Assembly (NCBI GenBank): GCA_002494125.1
Contig: DLBD01000123.1
Location: 1-22,318, forward strand
Direction: 5' to 3'
Length of the DNA stretch: 22,318 nucleotides
Source of the DNA: Ruminococcaceae bacterium UBA7030
GTDB taxonomy: Bacteria; Bacillota; Clostridia; Oscillospirales; Acutalibacteraceae
This document shows positions 1 through 6,500 of the stretch, piece after piece. The stretch's first letter is position 1, and every line of letters starts with the position of its first letter. Both the position numbers and the translations under genes were made by a program. The notes under the pieces were generated by a model. That model had not been told where the DNA came from. It saw nothing but the letters and a program-made list of their open reading frames with translations, and did no database searches.

Positions 1-170
1 CTATCGGCGACGCATCGCTTACGTATAACGGCTACGACTATGTATATATGGCTACGCAGTACGGAAGTAACGAAAAGCTTAAGGCAATGATGCGCGGCGT
101 TTACAGATATGCAAGAGCGTCAGAGGCAGCCTTTGGCGACGAAACGCATATCCACCCTAAAAATCACTAA
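1..170 (+). CDS. C-terminal end of an unidentified, probably secreted/surface protein (5' truncated)
   Basis: An open frame enters from the left edge (codons in phase with position 3) and ends at TAA 168-170, giving about 55 residues. The visible tail has an aromatic, amphipathic pattern (YDYVYMATQYG, then RGVYRYARASEAAFG) and ends in a His-rich stretch. From memory, helical C-terminal tails of this style occur on large secreted or leucine-rich-repeat proteins of gut Clostridia, but too little is visible to name the protein. No catalytic motif or cell-wall anchor is visible. It lies 15 nt upstream of a 52-aa ORF with its own strong ribosome binding site, so the two are probably co-transcribed and share the terminator at 350-380. 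Confidence 0.6.
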   Translation, partial: IGDASLTYNGYDYVYMATQYGSNEKLKAMMRGVYRYARASEAAFGDETHIHPKNH

Positions 171-185
171 AGGAGGATGATAATA

Positions 186-344
186 ATGAAAAAATACATA
201 TACGATGAACCTGAATTCAAAGTTGTAAAAACAAGTCATGCAGACATTATTACTACCTCTGAAGAGGGTGGTAAGTCATCAATAGCCTCAGCCTTTACCG
301 ACTGGGAGTCACGAACAAGAAGTCCCTTCTGGTTTGATTTATAA
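186..344 (+). CDS. 52-aa uncharacterised small protein
   Basis: This short ORF starts at ATG 186, 9 nt after a perfect AGGAGG (171-176). An in-frame ATG at 177 abuts the Shine-Dalgarno and is too close to be used. The product begins MKKYIYDEPEF, continues with an acidic and Ser/Thr/Gly-rich middle (TTSEEGGKSS) and ends in an aromatic tail (SPFWFDL). It has no Cys, no transmembrane segment and no normal signal peptide. From memory, gut Clostridia carry many short ORFs with the pattern MKKY-x-x-P-E-x-x-V and a following D-[VI]-I-T-T-S segment, function unknown. The strong ribosome binding site and the terminator directly downstream support real expression. It could be a peptide precursor, but no modification gene lies beside it. 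Confidence 0.7.
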   Translation: MKKYIYDEPEFKVVKTSHADIITTSEEGGKSSIASAFTDWESRTRSPFWFDL

Positions 345-349
345 AGATT

Positions 350-380
350 AAAAAGGTTATCGCAATGCGATAACCTTTTT
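350..380 (+). terminator. Rho-independent terminator of the 52-aa peptide transcript
   Basis: A 14-bp perfect stem (350-363 with 367-380) around the loop AAT, with an A-run on the 5' arm and a T-run on the 3' arm, begins 5 nt after the peptide stop codon. It separates this transcript from the metF promoter. Confidence 0.93.
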
Positions 381-418
381 ATTTTCCATCACATAAATGC
401 CTACTAAACAAATAAGTA

Positions 419-447
419 TTGAAATTGTATATAAAGCAGTGTATAAT
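419..447 (+). promoter_or_regulatory. sigma-A promoter of the metF operon
   Basis: TTGAAA (419-424), a 17-nt spacer, and TATAAT (442-447). The predicted start near 454 leaves only about 36 nt of leader before metF. That is too short for an S-box SAM riboswitch or a T-box. Confidence 0.85.
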
Positions 448-489
448 TATAAATTAAGGTAAAATAATGTGCAAATGAGGAATAGTGTA

Positions 490-1356
490 ATGAAAATAAA
501 AGACATTCTTCAAAATAATAAAGTAACCGTTTCGTTTGAGGTTTTCCCTCCTAAAGAGTGGGCGAAGCTTGCCGACACAAAAAAGGTTATTGAGCAGATG
601 GTAAGGTTTAACCCTGCTTTTATGAGCGTTACTTACGGCGCTTCGGGTACAACAAGCGGTTACACAACAGAGATTGCAAACGCCATAATGAAAGGAGGGG
701 TTACTCCCCTTTCGCATCTCACCTGCTTAACATCAAGCAGGGAGAAGATTGACAGCGTTCTTGACGAGCTTGAGGACAACGGAGTTGAAAACATACTTGC
801 GCTTCGAGGTGACATACCCAAGGATTTTGTTGAGAGCAAGGGACAGGATTTTCACCACGCTTATGAGCTTATTGACATAATAAGAGCAAGAGGCGGTTTT
901 TGTATCGGCGGTGCGTGTTATCCGGAAACTCATCCCGAATCAAAAAACAGGGTTGAGGATATCGCAATGCTTAAGCACAAGGTTGACTGCGGTCTTGACT
1001 TTCTTACCACGCAGATGTTTTTTGACAATGAAAAGCTTTACGAATTTCGTGAGATGTGTGCAATTAAAGAAATCAATGTCCCGATTATCGCAGGTATCAT
1101 GCCGATAACAAATGCAGCTCAGATTAAAAGAAGCATTGAGCTTTCCAACTGCTCGCTTCCTAAAAAGTTTGAAAAGATAATGGAGCGCTTCGGCGATAAT
1201 CCTGATGCGATGAAACAGGCAGGTATTATTTATGCAACAGAGCAGATTATCGACCTTATGGCAAACGGGATTAACAATATCCACATATACACTATGAATA
1301 AGCCCGATATCGCCGAAAAGATTATGAAGGGATTGTCCTCGATTATTGATGAATAA
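490..1356 (+). CDS. metF: Methylenetetrahydrofolate reductase
   Basis: This enzyme reduces 5,10-methylene-THF to 5-methyl-THF with an FAD cofactor and so supplies the methyl group for methionine synthesis. The 288-aa length fits bacterial MetF. Family hallmarks are visible: SFEVFPPK near residues 15-22 (its Glu corresponds to the catalytic Glu of the family), the ALRGD flavin/substrate loop near residue 107, and TQMFFD near residue 175. The frame can open earlier at a GTG (469), but ATG 490 is preferred because GAGG (477-480) lies 9 nt upstream. It is the first gene of a four-gene operon; the MetH activation-domain gene overlaps its stop by 8 nt. The partner methyltransferase, metH, is two genes downstream. 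Confidence 0.95.
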   Translation: MKIKDILQNNKVTVSFEVFPPKEWAKLADTKKVIEQMVRFNPAFMSVTYGASGTTSGYTTEIANAIMKGGVTPLSHLTCLTSSREKIDSVLDELEDNGVENILALRGDIPKDFVESKGQDFHHAYELIDIIRARGGFCIGGACYPETHPESKNRVEDIAMLKHKVDCGLDFLTTQMFFDNEKLYEFREMCAIKEINVPIIAGIMPITNAAQIKRSIELSNCSLPKKFEKIMERFGDNPDAMKQAGIIYATEQIIDLMANGINNIHIYTMNKPDIAEKIMKGLSSIIDE

Positions 1357-1906
1357 AAATGAAATTCTGAGGTATCTTCGAACCTCATCAAAGGTTGAAG
1401 ATGAAAGGCTCTTTTCACTTATTGACGAGTGTGTAAATGAGATTAATATATCTGCCTCGCCCAAAACTCTGCACAGAATTTTTGATTGTGAGGTCAGCGA
1501 TAATAAGGTTGAAATCAACGGCTTCACCTTTGAAAGCCAAAGGCTTGCGGATACCGTTATGGGGTGCAAAAAAATCTGCGTTTTCGGTGCGACTCTCGGC
1601 ACGGAATGTGACCGGCTTCTACGCCTTTACGCATCGAGTGATATAGCAAAAACCATGGTGCTTCAGGCATGCCTCGCGGCAAAGATTGAGGAAGTATGCG
1701 ACGAGCTTGAAAACGAGCTTAAGGCTCAGGGGCTTACTATCAGGCAAAGATATTCTCCGGGATACTTTGACCTCGACTTAAAAGAAAACAAGAAAATATT
1801 TGAAATGCTTGAGCTTACAAAAAGGATAGGCATAACTCTGACCGACACTTATCAGATGGTGCCTTCAAAATCCGTAACTGCATTAATAGGTATAGAAAAT
1901 GATTAA
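1349..1906 (+). CDS. Stand-alone methionine synthase activation-domain protein
   Basis: This 185-aa protein resembles the C-terminal AdoMet-binding reactivation domain of cobalamin-dependent methionine synthase, which restores oxidised cob(II)alamin by reductive methylation with AdoMet. The signature RYSPGYFDLDL (about residues 133-143) matches the R-x-x-PGY motif of that domain, and the helix ACLAAKIEEVCDELE precedes it. It lies between metF and a metH that lacks this domain, so it very likely acts in trans on MetH. Thermotoga is known to have the same split (TM0268/TM0269). ATG 1349 overlaps the metF stop by 8 nt and has no strong Shine-Dalgarno, which suggests translational coupling. An alternative TTG start lies one codon upstream. 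Confidence 0.9.
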   Translation: MNKNEILRYLRTSSKVEDERLFSLIDECVNEINISASPKTLHRIFDCEVSDNKVEINGFTFESQRLADTVMGCKKICVFGATLGTECDRLLRLYASSDIAKTMVLQACLAAKIEEVCDELENELKAQGLTIRQRYSPGYFDLDLKENKKIFEMLELTKRIGITLTDTYQMVPSKSVTALIGIEND

Positions 1907-4211
1907 ATTCTTTGACGGTGGTATGGGTTCAATGCTTAATTTAAGTGCGGGAGAACTTCCCGAACCGCTTAATATAACCGAACCCGACAGAGTATTAAAA
2001 ATACATATGGCTTACGCCGAGGCGGGAGCCGAATACATCACGACAAACACCTTTGGCGCAAACTCGCTTAAATATGACAACGTAGACGAGCTTGTAAAAG
2101 CGGGCGTAAGCCTTGCTAAAAAAGCAGGAAAAAAGGTTGCGCTTGATATCGGTCCCACAGGAAAACTCTTAAAGCCAATGGGCGACCTCGATTTTGAAAA
2201 GGCTGTTGAGATTTTTTCCGATGTTATCAAAGCAGGCGCAAATGGAAGCGACGTTGTTATAATTGAAACAATGAGCGATACCTATGAGCTTAAGGCAGCT
2301 GTTCTTGCCGCTAAGGAAAACTGCAAGCTGCCGATTATTGCGTCCATGATTTTTGACGAGAACGCAAGACTTCTTACCGGCGCTGACGTTCAGACGGCAT
2401 GCGCAATGCTTGAAGGACTCGGCGTTGATGTTATCGGCTTTAACTGCGGTCTCGGACCAAAGCAGATGATACCGCTTCTCAAGGAGCTGAGAAGACACAC
2501 TTCGCTTCCGATTATAGTTATGCCAAATGCAGGACTGCCTGAATCAATCAACGGCAAAACCGTATATAATGTATCGTCCGACGAATTTGCTGAAGATATG
2601 AAGGCGATCGCAGAAACAGGCGTTTCCTATCTCGGTGGTTGCTGCGGTACAACACCCGAACACATACGGCAGATGATTTCCCTTTGCCGTGACATACCCG
2701 AAAGTATACCCAAAAAGAAAAACAAGACGCTTGTCACATCATATTCTAAAACTATCGAGCTTGGCGAAAAGCCCGTTGTTATCGGCGAAAGAATTAACCC
2801 GACGGGTAAAAAACTTTTCAAAGAGGCGCTAAGAAACAACGATAAGGACTACGCCGTAAAAGAGGGACTTGCACAGCAGGACAAGGGTGCACATATAATA
2901 GATGTCAATGTAGGTCTGCCCGAAATTGATGAGGAAAGTGTACTTTGTGAAACCGTATATAATCTTCAAAGCGTTCTCCCGCTTCCGCTTCAGATTGATA
3001 CGCCGAATGTAAAAGCGCTTGAAAAGGCGATGAGAATTTACAATGGCAAACCGATGGTTAATTCCGTCAACGGCAAAGCGGAGAATATGAAAGAGGTATT
3101 CCCTCTCGTAAAAAAATACGGCGGCGTGCTTGTCTGCCTCTGCCTTGACGAAAACGGAATTCCCGAAACCTCACAGGGCAGAATAGAAATAGCAAAAAAA
3201 ATCATAAAAACCGCACAGGAGTATGGTATTGAGAAAAAAGACCTTGCTGTTGATGCACTGACAATGACAATTTCAACAAACAATGATAACGCAAGGGAAA
3301 CCTTAAAGGCGGTTGAATATATCAGAAATGAGCTTGGAGTTGCAACTGTTCTCGGCGTTTCAAACATAAGCTTCGGACTACCAAACAGAAGCGCTGTAAA
3401 TACTGCATTTTACACTCTTGCGCTTGAATGCGGACTTTCTGCAGGTATTATCAACCCGCTTAGCGACTCTATGATGAACGCTTATTATTCCTTCAATGCC
3501 CTCAAAGGCTTTGATGAAAACTGCGCAGACTACATAAATTTTTCAACAGCTTCTGAAGTTCTGCAAAGCGAAAAAACCGAAGCCGACCTCAAAGAATCCG
3601 TTATACGAGGAATTAAGGAGGATTCGGCAAAGGGCGCAAAAACGCTTCTAAATGAAGGAAAAAATGCGCTTGATATTATAAATGAATACATCATCCCCGC
3701 GCTTGACAAGGTTGGAGCAGATTTTGAGCAAAATAAACTGTTTCTCCCGCAGCTTTTAATGAGCGCAGACTCAGCAAAGGCCGCTTTCGAGGTTATAAAA
3801 GAGCACCTTGTCCTTTCCGGACAGGAGAAGAAAAGCGAGCACAAAATCATAATTGCAACCGTTGAAGGCGATATTCACGATATAGGAAAGAACATTGTTA
3901 AGGTGCTTCTTTCAAACTATGGTTTCGACGTTATCGACCTTGGCAAGGACGTAAAATGCGAAAAGGTGCTTGAAGAAACGGTTAAGCACGGTGCAAAGCT
4001 TGTTGCGCTTTCGGCGCTTATGACAACAACCGTTCCTAATATGGAGAAAACTATTAAGCTTATCCACGACAACACAGACGCAAAAACCCTTGTCGGCGGC
4101 GCTGTGCTGACAAAATCGTATGCTGATATGATTGATGCGGATTATTATGCAAAGGACGCAATGGAAAGCGTCAGAATTGCAAAAAGTTTTTTCGGAGGTG
4201 ATGCAAATTGA
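1899..4211 (+). CDS. metH: Cobalamin-dependent methionine synthase lacking the activation domain
   Basis: This 770-aa enzyme transfers the methyl group of 5-methyl-THF to homocysteine via methylcobalamin. Domain order: an N-terminal homocysteine/Zn domain (about 1-280), with the three expected Zn-ligand cysteines visible as C183 (FNCG) and C248/C249 (GGCCGTTPEH); a pterin-binding TIM barrel starting at GERINPTGKK (about 296-305); a cobalamin cap (about 545-635); and a Rossmann cobalamin-binding domain with the D-x-H-x-x-G motif (DIHDIG, H660 as the lower axial Co ligand). The protein ends after the cobalamin domain, whereas the single-chain E. coli enzyme is about 1,227 aa and carries the activation domain. 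That part is encoded by the preceding gene, which it overlaps by 8 nt. An AGG (1888-1890) precedes the ATG. Confidence 0.95.
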   Translation: MIKFFDGGMGSMLNLSAGELPEPLNITEPDRVLKIHMAYAEAGAEYITTNTFGANSLKYDNVDELVKAGVSLAKKAGKKVALDIGPTGKLLKPMGDLDFEKAVEIFSDVIKAGANGSDVVIIETMSDTYELKAAVLAAKENCKLPIIASMIFDENARLLTGADVQTACAMLEGLGVDVIGFNCGLGPKQMIPLLKELRRHTSLPIIVMPNAGLPESINGKTVYNVSSDEFAEDMKAIAETGVSYLGGCCGTTPEHIRQMISLCRDIPESIPKKKNKTLVTSYSKTIELGEKPVVIGERINPTGKKLFKEALRNNDKDYAVKEGLAQQDKGAHIIDVNVGLPEIDEESVLCETVYNLQSVLPLPLQIDTPNVKALEKAMRIYNGKPMVNSVNGKAENMKEVFPLVKKYGGVLVCLCLDENGIPETSQGRIEIAKKIIKTAQEYGIEKKDLAVDALTMTISTNNDNARETLKAVEYIRNELGVATVLGVSNISFGLPNRSAVNTAFYTLALECGLSAGIINPLSDSMMNAYYSFNALKGFDENCADYINFSTASEVLQSEKTEADLKESVIRGIKEDSAKGAKTLLNEGKNALDIINEYIIPALDKVGADFEQNKLFLPQLLMSADSAKAAFEVIKEHLVLSGQEKKSEHKIIIATVEGDIHDIGKNIVKVLLSNYGFDVIDLGKDVKCEKVLEETVKHGAKLVALSALMTTTVPNMEKTIKLIHDNTDAKTLVGGAVLTKSYADMIDADYYAKDAMESVRIAKSFFGGDAN

Positions 4212-4600
4212 TGATATCAACAAAGGGAAGATATGCCCTTCGTATTATGTCGCACCTTGCAGAAAGCAATGAGGACAAGCCCGTATCACTTAAGGATATA
4301 GCGGACGAGGAAAACATCGGCGTAAAATACCTTGAAATCATCGTGGCATCACTTAACAAAAGCGGGCTTCTCGACAGTGTAAGAGGTAAAAACGGCGGTT
4401 ATAAACTCAACCGAAATCCCGAAGAATACACTCTTTATGAAATATTAAGCTCTGCTGAGGACACACTTGCGCCCGTTGCCTGTGTTGACAAGGAAAAATG
4501 CAACGAGTCAAATTCCTGCAAAACCTATAAGGTGTGGAAGGAGCTTGACGATGTTATTGAGGATTTTCTAAAATCAAAAACATTAAATGATATTATATAA
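4211..4600 (+). CDS. Rrf2/IscR-family transcriptional regulator with a three-Cys cluster motif
   Basis: This 129-aa winged-helix regulator has the usual Rrf2 layout: MISTKGRYALR at the N-terminus, a recognition helix around ADEENIGVKYLE, and the wing SVRGKNGGYKLNR. Residues C91, C97 and C103 form C-x5-C-x5-C, the same spacing and almost the same numbering as the [2Fe-2S] ligands C92/C98/C104 of E. coli IscR. The fourth IscR ligand, His107, aligns here with Tyr106, so any cluster would need another ligand. The ATG overlaps the metH TGA (TGATG), with a strong GGAGGTGAT (4194-4202) upstream. Lying at the end of the methionine operon, it may sense iron-sulfur, redox or cysteine state and control this or other sulfur-metabolism genes; CymR of Bacillus belongs to the same family. 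The target is unknown. Confidence 0.9.
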   Translation: MISTKGRYALRIMSHLAESNEDKPVSLKDIADEENIGVKYLEIIVASLNKSGLLDSVRGKNGGYKLNRNPEEYTLYEILSSAEDTLAPVACVDKEKCNESNSCKTYKVWKELDDVIEDFLKSKTLNDII

Positions 4601-4601
4601 C

Positions 4602-4640
4602 AAAAAGGCTACCGAGATCGAAGATCTCGGTAGCCTTTTG
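4602..4640. terminator. Bidirectional terminator between the met operon and the xth operon
   Basis: A 17-bp perfect stem (4603-4619 with 4623-4639) around the loop GAA has A-runs on the left and T-runs on the right, so it can serve both converging transcripts. It starts 2 nt after the regulator stop and abuts the DUF1349 gene stop. Confidence 0.93.
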
Positions 4641-5249
4641 TTATTCTTCGTCGGGTGCCTGTCCGTCATGTTTTTTCCATTTACATTCTGTCAGCTCAAG
4701 CTCACTGAACTTTGCAATAAAAGAGGAGTTCTCAGGGCTGCAAGCATAGATGCCAAACGGTATTTCATCAACGGCTTCAAGCATATGGCAAATGCGCATC
4801 TGCTTAAAATTCACACCGTCCAAGGAGTTTTCTATACAAAAATCGTCATCTCTTCTGCTGAGTCTGAACCACATGGATTTTTGCGCTGCGTCAATATCAA
4901 CTGATGACCAGTCAGAATAACCGTTATTTGTAACAACGCTTCCAAGCCTCTGAATTTTATCGTTTTCATATTCAACCGAGGCTTTAAGCCAGTTTTCATT
5001 GTTAAGATACATTATAATTCCGCTTTGGTCATAACGCACCCTTGTATTAAAAACAGTTTTAACTGTAAATGAAAAGAACCTTTTGTCTGTTTTCATCTGA
5101 AGAAGAGGAGCATTATCGTTTCTGAAATGATAATAGGTTCGCTGCCACAAATCAGTAAAAGGTTCAGTTATGATTTCAACTTCACCGTCGCTAACCTTAC
5201 ACTGCTTCGGCTTTCTTGTCCACTCCATATCTTTAGGATTAATTTTCAT
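4641..5249 (-). CDS. DUF1349 family protein (concanavalin A-like fold)
   Basis: This 202-aa soluble protein has the DUF1349 pattern: EWTRKPKQ and EIITEPFTDLWQRTYYHF near the N-terminus, then a beta-rich core including QSGIIMYLNNENWLKASVEY, followed by SVVTNNGYSDWSS and a C-terminal PFGIYACSPE segment. The family has a jelly-roll, lectin-like fold and is sometimes annotated as 'regulation of enolase protein 1'; its biochemical role is not established. No signal peptide or membrane segment is visible. GGAG lies just upstream of the ATG. It is the last gene of a - strand operon after xth and the TfoX_N gene (12-nt gap). A carbohydrate-binding role is possible but is inference from the fold only. 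Confidence 0.85.
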   Translation of the reverse strand: MKINPKDMEWTRKPKQCKVSDGEVEIITEPFTDLWQRTYYHFRNDNAPLLQMKTDKRFFSFTVKTVFNTRVRYDQSGIIMYLNNENWLKASVEYENDKIQRLGSVVTNNGYSDWSSVDIDAAQKSMWFRLSRRDDDFCIENSLDGVNFKQMRICHMLEAVDEIPFGIYACSPENSSFIAKFSELELTECKWKKHDGQAPDEE

Positions 5250-5261
5250 TTTTACTCCTTT

Positions 5262-5555
5262 TCAGCAAAGGTCATCATAAACCGCAGGGATTAAGGAATT
5301 CATCAAATCCTTGTTATCAATATCGGCCAGAAGCATTTTCTTCGCCCCTTCATAAGGAAGCTCAAGTGGTGCTTCAGGTGTTATCTTCGCCGCAGATTTC
5401 GTGTTTTTTACAAGAAATCTGTTGTCATAAATTCCGCCGATAACCTTGCCTTTATAATAGATTATATACTCGCCCATCATTGAACGCGACGATATGCCGT
5501 CGAGTTCGGAAAGCTGTTCGAGAACAAAGTCGAGATACTCTTTATCAGAAGCCAT
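5262..5555 (-). CDS. TfoX N-terminal domain protein
   Basis: This 97-aa protein corresponds to the TfoX_N domain alone. The family signature is clear: SSRSMMGEYIIYYKGKVIGGI followed by DNRFLVKNT, then a C-terminal part ending in IPAVYDDLC. Proteobacterial TfoX/Sxy proteins are regulators of competence and have a second, C-terminal domain that is absent here. Short TfoX_N proteins are common in Firmicutes and have no firmly established role. It sits 9 nt downstream of xth in the same transcript. The pairing with a DNA-repair nuclease hints at DNA processing, but that is only a neighbourhood inference. Confidence 0.88.
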   Translation of the reverse strand: MASDKEYLDFVLEQLSELDGISSRSMMGEYIIYYKGKVIGGIYDNRFLVKNTKSAAKITPEAPLELPYEGAKKMLLADIDNKDLMNSLIPAVYDDLC

Positions 5556-5564
5556 ATTTCTCCT

Positions 5565-6320
5565 TTATAAATCAATATCAAGCTCTATCGGACAATGGTC
5601 AGAGCCAAAAATTTCGGTATGTATTTTTGCGTCCTTAAGCTTATCGTCGAGAGATTTTGACGTAATAAAATAGTCGATTCTCCAGCCGGCATTCTTCTCT
5701 CTCGACTTAAACATATACGACCACCAGGAATAAATTCCCTCTTTGTCAGGATAGAAATATCTGAAGGTGTCAGTATATCCGCTTTCAAGAAGGGCTGTCA
5801 TTTTCGCTCTTTCGTCGTCGGTAAAGCCGGCGTTCATATGATTGGTTTTCGGGTTTTTAAGGTCAATCTCCTTGTGCGCTACATTAAGATCGCCGCAGAA
5901 AACGACCGGCTTTTTCTCGTTAAGCGTATTGATATACGCTCTGAAATCGTCCTCCCATACCATACGGTAATCAAGACGCAAAAGCTCTCTTTTTGAATTC
6001 GGTACATACACGGTAAGAAAATAGAAATCCTCAAACTCAAGAGTTATGAGCCTTCCCTCCTTGTCGTGCTCTTCAACACCCATCCCGTATGTAACCTTCA
6101 AAGGCTCCTTCTTTGTAAAAATCGCCGTACCTGAATATCCCTTTTTCTCAGCATAATTCCAGTAAGCGTAATATCCTTCAGGCGCAAAATCAATCTGTCC
6201 CTCCTGCAGCTTCGTTTCCTGCAGGCAGAAAATATCAGCGTCAATGCTGTCAAAAAAATCCGCAAAGCCCTTTGTCATACATGCACGAAGCCCGTTAACG
6301 TTCCACGAAATAAATTTCAT
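5565..6320 (-). CDS. xth: Exodeoxyribonuclease III / AP endonuclease
   Basis: This 251-aa enzyme belongs to the ExoIII/APE1 class of base-excision-repair nucleases, which cut DNA 5' of abasic sites and remove 3' blocking groups using a divalent metal. Catalytic motifs run in the usual order: SWNVNGLRA at the N-terminus, CLQETKLQ (metal-binding Glu, about residue 35), CGDLNVAH (Asp and Asn, about residues 142-149), WWSYMFKSREKNAGWRIDYF, and the C-terminal GSDHCPIELDIDL with the catalytic Asp-His. The length is normal for the family. A strong GAGGTGAGG lies directly upstream of the ATG. It is the first gene of the xth, TfoX_N, DUF1349 operon. Confidence 0.95.
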   Translation of the reverse strand: MKFISWNVNGLRACMTKGFADFFDSIDADIFCLQETKLQEGQIDFAPEGYYAYWNYAEKKGYSGTAIFTKKEPLKVTYGMGVEEHDKEGRLITLEFEDFYFLTVYVPNSKRELLRLDYRMVWEDDFRAYINTLNEKKPVVFCGDLNVAHKEIDLKNPKTNHMNAGFTDDERAKMTALLESGYTDTFRYFYPDKEGIYSWWSYMFKSREKNAGWRIDYFITSKSLDDKLKDAKIHTEIFGSDHCPIELDIDL

Positions 6321-6337
6321 ATCCTCACCTCAAAAAA

Positions 6338-6370
6338 ATTATATTACATTATAAAGTAAAAGTAAAGAAT
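6338..6370 (-). promoter_or_regulatory. Possible promoter of the xth operon
   Basis: Two TATAAT hexamers are present on the - strand (complements at 6348-6353 and 6338-6343), but neither has a convincing -35 at the normal distance. The downstream box would put the transcript start inside the Shine-Dalgarno, so the one at 6348-6353 is more plausible. The surroundings are very AT-rich, which weakens the call. Confidence 0.4.
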
Positions 6371-6453
6371 AATTAAATCGGCAAATAATTAACAGAAAAA
6401 TATTGGTATATATAAAACAATTAGAATAAAACAGTAAATTAATTATATTGCAT

Positions 6454-6490
6454 AAAAAATCTCTCAAGGTAATATCCTTGAGAGGTTTTT
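6454..6490 (-). terminator. Terminator of htpG
   Basis: CTCTCAAGG (6461-6469) pairs with CCTTGAGAG (6476-6484) around a 6-nt loop. It is flanked by an A-run (6454-6459) that reads as a U-run on the - strand and a T-run on the right. It lies 11 nt beyond the htpG stop. Confidence 0.9.
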
Positions 6491-6500
6491 ATTTTATGTA

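Noticed and set aside
380..490. S-box SAM riboswitch upstream of metF
   Set aside because: No S-box consensus was seen, and the leader after the promoter is only about 36 nt.
940..1602. A 220-codon antisense frame across metF and the MetH activation gene
   Set aside because: It lies opposite two clearly identified genes, has no ribosome binding site, and its sequence (Cys/His/Leu-rich, no domain) is typical of a mirror frame.
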